Origin: Himantopus leucocephalus
Lineage: Eukaryota > Chordata > Aves > Charadriiformes > Recurvirostridae
Length of the DNA: 64,000 bases
Direction of reading: 5' to 3'
NCBI GenBank assembly: GCA_003993805.1
Contig: RSEF01000004.1
Span: 24,141,206 to 24,205,205, forward strand
Shown: positions 54,810 through 64,000 of the stretch, piece after piece
Position numbering within the stretch: position 1 is the stretch's first letter
Layout: the number at the start of each line of letters is the position of its first letter
Program-made: the position numbers and the translations under genes
Notes under the pieces: generated by a model
Told to the model about the DNA's origin: nothing
Seen by the model: only the letters and a program-made list of their open reading frames with translations
Database searches by the model: none

Positions 54810-54932
54810 CTTTCTTGGTACATTTTGATGTCCTGTTTTGAGTCATGGGTTTATTTTTTCTGAATAATCTCATGCACAATTGCTCAGGTTCTTTATGAGT
54901 CTTCTACAGTTTTGTTCCAAACAGCCTAGCTG
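54810..54932 (-). other. Candidate non-coding exon with consensus donor
   Basis: On the minus strand AAG|GTAAGTAT is an excellent splice donor. The best acceptor upstream on that strand follows a 'cctttccttcacacattag' tract, giving a 123-nt segment. All three frames contain a stop, so it could only be untranslated, lncRNA or terminal sequence. An ATG (caaaATGt) lies near its 3' end. It may be chance. Confidence 0.18.
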
Positions 54933-55049
54933 CTAATGTGTGAAGGAAAGGCTGAAAGGGATAGACCTGTGATTTGTTTGAGGCTAAAAGGAAAATAGAA
55001 GTTAAATTTACTGTATTAGCTTATTGTTTTACCATGGCCATCCAATTAA

Positions 55050-55622
55050 TCCTGTCATAAAAAAGAATAAATTGAATGTCGTGAATGCAACTGTGACTAC
55101 GTCTTGGATAATGAGAACATCCTGTGACAAAAAGCTAATCCATTCACTTCCATGCATAATATTTCTTGTGATTTTCTCTTTCACATACATAGGATTCCTT
55201 TCTTGCTTTTTCATTTTCAGTTATTTATGATTTTCTCACTTTTATAATCTTTCCTATAATAGTTTCACAGGAAAATCTTGTTCTGACTGGTAGGTTTTGT
55301 AACAATGACAATATTTTACTTTCTATCTCAGTTTTGTCCAGAATGCTTTACTTCATAGAAATAAGACATCTTTGAAAAGCAGACGCATCTGGGAATGAGG
55401 ACAGGAGCCAGTATAATGATAAAAATGCTAGACAGTGGTGAAGAGGAAACTATTATTGTTAATAAAGGTGCCACTGGATCATTAATGTTCATGAAAAAAT
55501 TAGAAAACAGGATTTCTTTTTTTGTTACCTTTTTTTTTTTTATTTATGATGCTCTCATTCTGCAAGATTTAGTCACAGTTGCATTCATGACATTCAATTT
55601 ATTCCTTTTGACTGATGAATAT
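55050..55622. repeat. Inverted repeat with a 34-bp near-identical core
   Basis: The reverse complement of 55065-55098 matches 55571-55604 at 33 of 34 bases. Weaker similarity extends to about 55050-55145 and 55509-55622, with a T-run insertion in the right arm. The arms are about 360 bases apart. Both arms read a similar peptide outward (VTVAFTTFNLF versus VTVAFMTFNLF), one on each strand. It could be a foldback element, two opposite copies of an unknown dispersed repeat, or a local inverted duplication. Confidence 0.7.
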
Positions 55623-55863
55623 TTGGAGTGGCTGAATCAGTGAGAACATTTGAACCTGTGGTGCCAGACAGTCTAAGCTTGCTGCATTAAGGTATCCCTT
55701 TCCTGATTTCTTTTTCCTTTTTTATGCAGTGTCTTTTTTAGATTTACATAGAAATTCCTTTCTTTTGTGCCAGGTTGTTTAGCAGCTACTGGGATGATTT
55801 TTACTGGTAGAGCGGTTGTATATTTACTTAGCTGTCAATTTGCCACCTTTCTTTTAATTCCAG

Positions 55864-55910
55864 TTGAATGATCCACCTGTCTGATGTTTATTTCCCCTTT
55901 GGTTTCTCAG
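55864..55910 (+). other. Candidate 47-nt exon-like segment
   Basis: An excellent pyrimidine tract ends in CCAG at 55863, and CTCAG|GTAAAT follows 47 bases later. The first frame has an early TGA. The segment itself is T-rich, as expected for chance signals. Low weight. Confidence 0.12.
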
Positions 55911-58900
55911 GTAAATCTTAGAATTAGGACTGGTATACTGGTATACTACTTTGGCATGTAGCTGTTGACTTTGAAGGAAATGCTGATCTATTACAGTGCT
56001 CTGGAGCTATACACTTAAGTGAATAGATTTGTTTTCACAAAAGTTCAGCAGTGGGGATATTTACTAGAATGAAAGAGATGCAGTTTAAATTTACCTTCTG
56101 TCTGATTTAGAATAAGGGCTGGAAGTTATGTCTTCCATGTCCTAAGGAATGGCAGGGGAAGCAAGCAGTCTGGGAGGATTATTTCTCAGTCTCTCAGATT
56201 GGAATTGTTGAATTTTGTAGAAATCAATGCTAATTTCAGGAGTGCTTTAAACCTCTATTTTCCATGGCCTTATTAAGTGTCATGGTCATGAAACTAAAGA
56301 ATCAATTTCTCGCATTTGTTGGTGTGGGTGTTTGTGTCTGTGCATGTCTGTCTTCTGCCCTCACCATTCAGTGACTGGTTTAGCTTGGGCAGAGGAGGGA
56401 CAGGGATGGGTGGGTACTAAAAAATTGAATTGTTGCATAAAATAAGAAACAAAGTCTTTTCTAAATCTGGTTTCGTCCCAAGCTTTTTTTATGGAGATCT
56501 CACTAGTGAGTATGCTTTCAGAGCATCTTCAGGACACAGCAGGATGGATGAGTATAGAAATCTATTGGGGTGATTCACCTCAGCAGCATCAGAATTAGAG
56601 AGGAATTGCAAATGTGCGATGGCACATGGAGCAAATACTATGTTAAACAAGTAGACCCATTTTGGATCCCAGGCAACCAAAGTATTTGCTCTCCAGAGCA
56701 CCTGTTCTCCAAACCTTCTACTAACATGAATGCGATTTTCACAAAGTCAGAGGGGATCTTTTTTTCATTGCCTTCTTCACAGATGCATTGGTATTACTGA
56801 CAGGAGGTGACTAACCTTGGGTTGTCTCACATTGAAATCAATTATTTTGTGTTACTTTCTCCAAATATAACTGCATAAAGCAGTAAAACATGCTAATTTG
56901 TAAGGGAAAATTATGTTGTACATGTATTATCGGAAGGAGCTCTTAAAAGTTTAGACTTATGAAAATCAGTGACAAGGTAATATTGATTTTACTGGGAAAA
57001 GAAACAAGCTGAGGTGATAAATCATCACCTTTAAACTGAGTTGATTGCTGAAGATCAGATCTGGAAGGCTGATACAGGACATTATACAATAGTTGGTAAT
57101 AAAATGGTGCGACTTCCTAGGAAGAGAAAAAATAATTTCACTTTGGAGAGCTTAGCTGTGATAGTAAGCGCTTAACCCAGCAAATGCTTGCACGTTGGAA
57201 ACAATCATAGCAGATAACAGACTTGAGACACTGAGTCTTCACAATCTTTGTTGTTATTGAGACCTGGGAACATGAGAGCCCTGTGATACATCACTTCAGT
57301 ACACATAGGATTTAGGCAGTGTGACTTACAGAGCCAAGATGCAATTTTCAAAATATGAAGAGTAATATTTTCACACTTTTTATTAACATCAAGGAGATTT
57401 TTAGGAGTGGCATCAGCCTGTGGAAATTCATCAGGATGTTATTTTTCTTAAAGTAGAGCTCTTATTACTGGAATTGATTTTGGTTTTGTTCTACTCTTAT
57501 TCATGGAGAAATGTGATTGTTATTCGATATCCAGAACAATCTAATGTGCAACTTAATTGTAGTAAAAAGTGTCCTATAATGAGTGCATATACATTCTAGT
57601 CAGATGGTGACAGTGACACCTCTATCTATAATTAAGATTTTCATTATTTTATCTTTTAATCTTCATTTATTTCGCTTTTCTGTAGTTATGGCAAAGTTGC
57701 AACAAAGTTTGTGTCTTCCTAGAAACCTTTTTTGTTTTGATGTTCAATCTACGCATTAATGATTTAAAGGCAAAGTTTCAAAGTTTTTAGAAAGAGAAGC
57801 TTTATTTTCAAAATATAAGCTCTTTTTGGTCAAAAATCTCCAAGACAACTGCCACTTTTTTTTATCCCCTTTTCTGTTGTGGTGGCTTTAGAGACACTAA
57901 ATTATTTTGGTTCTTTTTGGAGGACTTTATAGTGAAAAACAGCCCTAGCTGAGGACAGTGTAATACTGGCATAACTGCATGCCATATTTTTCTACTTTGC
58001 ACCACAAGAGAAGGAATAAAATTTATAACATTTATCAGGCACTGGGTAGAGTGCCAAATCCCAGACAAGGTTTTTCTGAAGTCTGCACGTGCCAGGAAGG
58101 TAATGGATAATGGATTGGTAGTAAACTGTCATGCCAGGGGAAAATACTGGCCTGCCATGAAAGTCCCAAAAGGAAAAAGAAAAGCTGTAGCATAAGAAGC
58201 CTATTGCCAAAAAGCAATGAGATCAAGTAAATGACTGCAGCTGCCAAGCAACTATGTGAGTGACATTTTTATAGTTGTGAGTCTGTTTTTCTAATTCTGA
58301 CTTTCCCAACTGAATAGTAATGCTCTTATGCTAATTCCTCCAATCAGGCATACTGAGGTGCTCTCCCCCAGTGTTGCTATGATCACTGAATAGGAGCCAT
58401 AGGCAGTGACCTGAAGATGAGACTTCCCTCCGTCGAGTCACTCACGGGTTGGATAAAACATAAAAGTTGTACGGAAAAGGAAAAGTTAATTTTCCCTCCT
58501 TGCATAGTTTTTTCATAGAGAGCTACATTTATCTTTATGTTCACCTTTACATGACACAATCTATACCTCAAACTTCATATTTCAGGTGTGTTTACCTTGC
58601 CACAAAACCAGCGCTGATCCTGCTGCTAAAGTGGTTACTGTTCTGTGACTTGAAAGAAATAACATGGGTTTATGGCTGATGTGTTCCACGCTACTGCATT
58701 AAAGAAAATTGGAAAGACACAGACTCCTAGACACTTACTAGGGCAATAATTTTATTTTTTTTAATTCTAGTTTGGTTCACTATGATGCAGTACTGTATAA
58801 TGTGTGAAATACAGTTCTTAACTGAAGATAGTCAGTATATAATACAGCAAGTTTTTAAACAGCACTAGGATCCAAATTTACAGGAAATGAAAAGCTGTGA

Positions 58901-61069
58901 AAACTGGGAAAAAGATTTTTGTCATATAGGAGCTTTTTCTGGGCTTATTTTTGTACATTTCTTAAAATAATATAAACTACTACTATGCTTTAACTTTATT
59001 TTATAAATTCTTTGATTAAAAAATGTACTTAAAGATTACTCTTTATTCATTGAATTCTACAAATGTTGTAAGCACAGAGGCAGCCTTTTATTAAAAAAAA
59101 AAAAAGATAGAATTAAGAGTTATTCAGTATTTCAGCAGCCAGAAAAGGCAGAGAAGAAAAAGAAAAATCCATGGGAAGGACGCTGTCTAGAACTCAAGAC
59201 ACAAACTAGATTTCCTGTTCTACTAAATATCTCCCATACATTCCTGAATATATTGCTTAGTTTCTGTTGCACTTCAGCTTGGCTCAGAAGTATTCACATA
59301 CCTTACAAGACCGTAGCAAGGAAAAACTGCAATAAGCATTGTGAAGGGCTCAGCTCCACAATTACAGACACAAGACAGACATCCTCTCTAGAATCTTACA
59401 GGTCTAATGGTGTGGTAAGGAGAGACCTTGCTTAATTAAGCAAATTACTGAAAAAAATTATCATAATCAGATAGCATAGGCTGCAGAAGTTTTAATACTC
59501 ATCAATAGTATGCAAACAGTATAAAAGGGAGCTCAGGGTTTATAAAAATGAGTTTAATCAATAGATGATGACCTTAGGCTGTGTATCTCATTAGGTACCC
59601 CAGCTGGTATTCAAGCTGGTGGTTCCAAAGGTCCCTGGATACACAGGTGTCTCCATGACTGGGTATCAAGTGAAAGAGGTGGTTGTATGTTGGTTTTAAC
59701 AATGAGTGCTAATAGCGTTCCTAAATTAGCATAGAAAACAACAGTTAATTAATATTTAACCAGATAATACAGTTATTCTTTGCTGTAAGTGATAGAAACT
59801 TGCTACATAATACTAAAGATGCTGAGTTGAACTTTCACTGATTAGATGTGCAGGGGTCATTTTACATGTATTCATAACAGCTGAAGGAGTGCAGCTGTGC
59901 CAATTTCTCTCCTCCGGAGCAGAAAGAAAGGAAGGCTTCTTGTGTGCATGATGACCTTCCTTTGCATGCCTATGCAGATGACAATCTGAAAGCTATGATC
60001 TAGTTTATCAGATTAAGCTACTTTTTAAAACTCTCCTGGGAACTGGTGCTGCTGTACCTTGTTCTGAGATTTCTGAATAATAAACGTTTGAACTTGGTTT
60101 GCTGCAAAGTAATTTTTCTGTTGAGGGGAGTATGTTGCAATCACTTCTGTGATCTGCTTATGTTCATTCCTTGTTAAGCTACAATAGTTAGTAAAGACTT
60201 CCGGTGAATGTTTTTGTCTCTAGATATCATGATAAAATTTCTGCTATATGTTTCATTTTGTTGTTTGTTTTTTGTTGCTTTAAATTATACCCTTACTTCT
60301 TTGTCACTTTTATTAGATACAACTATTTTCTGTTCTTTTGTTGTTGTATTTTAAAATAAAAAGGAAATTTTAGTGATGTAATTTACTCCTAAGCAATAGT
60401 GAATCAAATTTGCTTTTAGAATGTATGATATTGAATTCATACATTGAAAAAAATCCTGAATGTTAATGATATAATTTTCTGCTAAACTAGTTATCACCAT
60501 AGCCTTACCATGGCCTATTGCATTACCTTAGCTGTTTCCTTAGCCTGAACATTGTTGTTTCAGATTCCATGTTTATTTTTAAAATAACGAAACACTCACT
60601 ACAATCTTTTTGGTTTTGCTCTAAACTGAAATAAAAAGAATACCTGGCATTTAATAAGTAAACCACGTTCCTCACAAAAGTCAGTAAATTTGAAGTACTA
60701 TGTTGTGTAACTTCCCAATACAAATGTGAGAGCCATTTTTAAAGTTTAACTGCTTAAAGCTGTTTAACTTCATTTTTTCATACAGTTAGGAAGCAGCAAT
60801 GGTGTTGAAAAAATACCAGTTTACAAAGATGTGAAGGGTTAAAGAATTTCTCATTTACTGTGCTGTCTAAGCTCAGGTGCCGGAGGTTAAAGGTGATTAC
60901 TGCTGTTGTAGGCTGCAGGATGGAGTTAGTTTGTTCCAGCCTAGACCTGGGAACAGTTTTTCCCCCTTGGTCTCCTCTTTTATGCCCCTTCTTGGATTAA
61001 CACGAGTGAAGAGTTGCAGTATCAAAATGTTTCCAGTTGAAAAGTCGTAAGTTTGATTTATTTACTTAC

Positions 61070-61102
61070 GTGCGGTGGTGGCGGCGGCAGCTTGTGTTTT
61101 TC
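61070..61102 (-). other. Candidate 33-nt microexon (proline-rich)
   Basis: On the minus strand a pyrimidine tract with TTGCCTCCTAG at its end is followed after exactly 33 bases by GTAAGT. The segment reads EKHKLPPPPPH in phase 0, is open in all three frames, and keeps a reading frame if included. It carries CpG-rich CCG/CCA proline codons (four CpG within 18 bases at 61069-61086) in an AT-rich, CpG-poor setting. A UGC just upstream of the acceptor, beside a CU-rich tract, fits known control of neuronal microexons by SRRM4 and PTBP1. I cannot name the host gene. The alternative is a small GC-rich trinucleotide repeat next to chance splice signals. Confidence 0.35.
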
Positions 61103-63777
61103 CTAGGAGGCAAGGGGAAAAAGGGAGTATGTGTTGGAGAGACATCTCAAGACCTGTAATAAAAATACCGTAGGTAAGAAGAAAGGTAAATCTAGGTTAT
61201 ACTTGGCAGGTATGTTCTGGAGGAGAGTAACTTTCTGTTTTGGTGTGTGTAGTGCTCAAGCACTGGTAATATTGCAAATAGTTGGAGTAGTGGAGCTTGG
61301 CTGGGACATAGGAATCCCAGCTTTTGCATGTGTCTCGTTCTGGCTTACAAAAACCTTCATATATTTTTGGACTTGTGAAACCAAGTTCTTCTGATCCAAA
61401 TTCTGCTTTCAGTCAAAATTATTAGGGGTAAAGGATACAAATTGTGAAGAGCTATGCCCATACTAGGTTCAACTTGTTTAACACAGCAATTTCTTTGTTC
61501 CTGTATAAGCTGTGTCTCTATTTACCATTATGTGATGGTGTAATTACATAATTAACAAAATTTTGCCTTGTTTTTTCACTAGGGTATTCTAAAGCTTCCC
61601 TTTCTGCTGTATAGGGTGTGTTAGCTTGTTGTATTCAGTCAACTAGTATCATTGGTGTCTTCCTTGCTATACCATGAAGTAATTACTTTCTTCCTGCATG
61701 CATGTACACAATTTGGAAAAAAACGTATGGGTAGGTGGGAGCTAACATGATTATTTTGATACTGCTGTAGCACTTTTTCCGTAGAAAAGGCAAATTTTTA
61801 TTTATGCCATTGCCAGTGGTGTTAAAGAAAAGCTGATAGGTGCTTTATTTTTACCGAGTCAAACAGGAATGATCCTTTGCAGTTGTATTGCTCTTCACTA
61901 GACACCCATTGCACAGCCTGAAGAATGAGAATTAAATTAAATGCACACAAAAACTGTGTACTCTATATGTAGCTGTGTTGTCTAAGATCCTGTTTTTCCT
62001 TTTCTGGCTTCAGTCTTTTATTAACAGTATTTTATTATTGGTAATTGAGAATATAGTGGTGGCATTATAATTAGAAGATAAAGTTACATTAGGTCCAGCT
62101 GCAGTTTGATTATGCCATTTGGATCTAGATACAGTAGTGAGTTTGCCTCTAATGATATTTATTTTTCTCAGGTACCTTTCCCCTACCCCCTTTCCAGACT
62201 TTCTGGGCCTCTATGCTCTCCTTGGCATTTTTAGTTTGTGCATTTGAGGTGGCAAGGAGGAAAAACTCCCTAAAGGAAGGAGGAGACGCAATCCGACTGT
62301 GCTGTTCTGCACTTCCATCTAAAAAACTGATGAGAAGTGTTCTTCTGATGAGACTGAACTGCTGTCTGGGGAGGCTGGCTGGGGGGATCCAATGTTGTCC
62401 CTATACATAGTTTACTGAATAATTTAACATAGTACAAATATTGCACTACTGAGCTTATCCTCCTTTGCTTTATTGAACTTTCTGGGTGAAATCTCATGGT
62501 GCTAATGGAACTGTGCATGTGATCTTAGAGAAGTATTAGACCCCTTTTTTTATTTCACCTGGAAAATTTTGAAACAATGAAGTAACAGGGAAAGTTGGGG
62601 CAAAAGAAAATCTCTTCAGACTGAAGACTCTCCAGCAGAGAATCATCATTCTTTTATTCTTATTTTCCTCCCTTCTGTAGTGTAAATCATATGCTTCATT
62701 GTGAGTTTTGCTACTTGGTAAACCTTTTACTTCACCCAATAAATCCTTACCGATAGTAAAAACCAAAGATGAAGAATACCCTTGCTAATCTATGAATCTC
62801 TGAAATCAATGAGAAGTCTGCTTGTTAGATTAGACTTTTTCATCTGTGAAATATATTTTGTGACTCAGTACATCTAGCCAAAAACACTGCAACACTTCTC
62901 CTCAAGACATAATCACAATTTTCTTAAGCCTTCTCAAATAAATAGGTTTCCTTTAATGTATTTTAAAAGCATTAAAAAATGTAATTATCATATTCATGGG
63001 GAAGCAATGTGAGCTTAAAAAGCACAGGGAATGGTGTCTTCTAGTTTCTTTGTGTGCCATGGTGATCTGACAGAATTTGAGTAGCTGGTAAGTGAAGGCA
63101 CCTGCTAGAAATTCCCCCCCAATGTATTTTTTTTTTTTTCCAAAGCTACTCTCTGGTTCTCTGCCAGAGAGCTTTCTCAGTCAGTCTGGTTTTATTCAGT
63201 TGAAATCAGACATGTTTATTTCATGCATTTTCCATGTTGAGGTGATGTGGCTTACAGACTGCTAGCTGAAAACAAAGAATGAGGCCCCAGTCATTAATAC
63301 TGGCTGAGGGGAGAGCACGTTGTAGCCCAGGAATTTCGGGTGGAATCTGAAAGTAGTTTCAGACATCCTTCCTGATTTTATGATCTTAATTTGTTTGTGC
63401 AAAGTAATCTCAGGGTTCTGTGATGGGTACATACTCTTTTTGGTCCTCCAGAAGGTGTCTTAGACTGTCCAGACTTTCTAGACTGACTGACTACTTGATC
63501 TGGGCACATGATGAAAGCCTGGATAATTGGGGTTTGTTATCACTTTATGAGACATTATATATTAACTAGTGTTGCTGCTTTATGTTATGAAGGGAGAACA
63601 ATACCCAGTATCTGGTTGCTAAGAACAGTAACAAAGATTTGAACAGCAGGGAATCTTTTTAGAGATTGTGTTGGACTAAGACTTAATTACTGTGTACTTT
63701 TTTAATAGGCACGTGGGAACCATTTTATACTTGCAATAGCTCATCAAGACTGCTTTGAGTTGTTTTAATTTAGAGAA

Positions 63778-63795
63778 CAACAACAACAACAACAA
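63778..63795. repeat. (CAA)6 microsatellite
   Basis: Six perfect CAA units lie about 60 bases upstream of the LTR. They are likely to be length-polymorphic. Confidence 0.85.
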
Positions 63796-63855
63796 AACTG
63801 TCAAAGGGAAAGTAGTCTAACCACAGAGAGGAAAAATTGAAAAAAAAAGAATTTT

Positions 63856-64000
63856 CTTGGTGGGTAGACCCTGGCTGGACACCAGGTGCCCACCAAATCT
63901 GCTCTATCACTCCCCTCCTCAGCTGGACAGGGGAGAAAAATTACAACAAAAGGCTCATGGGTTCAGATAAGGACAGGGAGATCACACAACAATTACTGTC
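63856..64000 (+). mobile_element. Avian ERVL-type LTR, cut by window end
   Basis: It starts near 'ttggtgggtagaccctggct' and continues 'caccaggtgcccaccaaatc', 'gctctatcactcccctcctc', 'agctggacaggggagaaaaa', 'ggctcatgggttcagataag' and 'gacagggagatcacacaaca'. This order matches a very common LTR of avian endogenous retroviruses (ERVL group), read from its 5' end. The first bases differ slightly from the canonical TGTGG start. No retroviral gene is inside the window, so whether this is a solo LTR or the edge of a longer provirus cannot be told. Identity is from memory. Confidence 0.75.

Larger units (their letters stand above)
51571..63855. other. Non-genic stretch
   Basis: Outside the items listed inside it, no gene is seen. 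A short segment at 53591-53625 ('atcccaatggagacaggatt') resembles an old repeat phrase found in reptile and bird DNA. The strongest items are the inverted repeat at 55050-55622, candidate splice-bounded segments at 54810-54932 and 55864-55910, and the candidate microexon at 61070-61102. T and A runs are frequent, for example near 59091-59105 and 63127-63139. Confidence 0.5.

Noticed and set aside
61040..61050. GTAAGT donor-like site on the plus strand near 61047
   Set aside because: The segments ending at it contain a stop or lack a good acceptor at a sensible distance.
1..64000. tRNA, rRNA, U1/U2/U5/U6, 7SK, 7SL and Y RNA genes, and CRISPR-like arrays
   Set aside because: I looked for their conserved words on both strands and saw none. 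No regularly spaced repeat array is present.

Overview
The window reads as nuclear DNA of a bird, AT-rich and intergenic or deep-intronic. The bird assignment rests on four truncated copies of the avian LINE CR1 that keep its characteristic 3' end, one smaller CR1 tail, and an avian ERVL-type LTR entering at the right edge. There are no bacterial features (no dense ORFs, ribosome binding sites or operons). No protein-coding gene can be assigned with confidence. All long open stretches are either CR1-derived or short chance frames.

Layout: 1-5659 is low-copy DNA with simple repeats and one unresolved base. 5660-6525 is the longest CR1 copy. 6526-23157 is mostly unannotated, with two perfect hairpins, three candidate small exons and several microsatellites. 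23158-25090 holds a MIR-like SINE remnant followed by a purine-rich stretch that looks like a long, decayed amniote-wide repeat. 26894-27075 and 29112-29222 are minus-strand CR1 tails. 29400-29640 is a GC- and CpG-richer patch with a strong splice acceptor and a short open frame. 35383-35657 and 41511-41898 are plus-strand CR1 tails. A possible LTR follows the first, and an assembly duplication around one N follows the second. 51346-51570 carries two pieces of old amniote repeats. 55050-55622 is an inverted repeat with a nearly identical 34-base core. 61070-61102 is a candidate 33-nt microexon on the minus strand. 63856-64000 is the start of the LTR.

How it works together: nothing here forms a pathway. 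The most useful leads are candidate splice-bounded exons on both strands (if real, the window lies in an intron of a large gene or carries a lncRNA), the inverted repeat at about 55 kb, and two assembly problems. Pairs of splice-like signals arise by chance in this much T-rich DNA, so each exon call is tentative. I did not find a convincing undescribed biological system.
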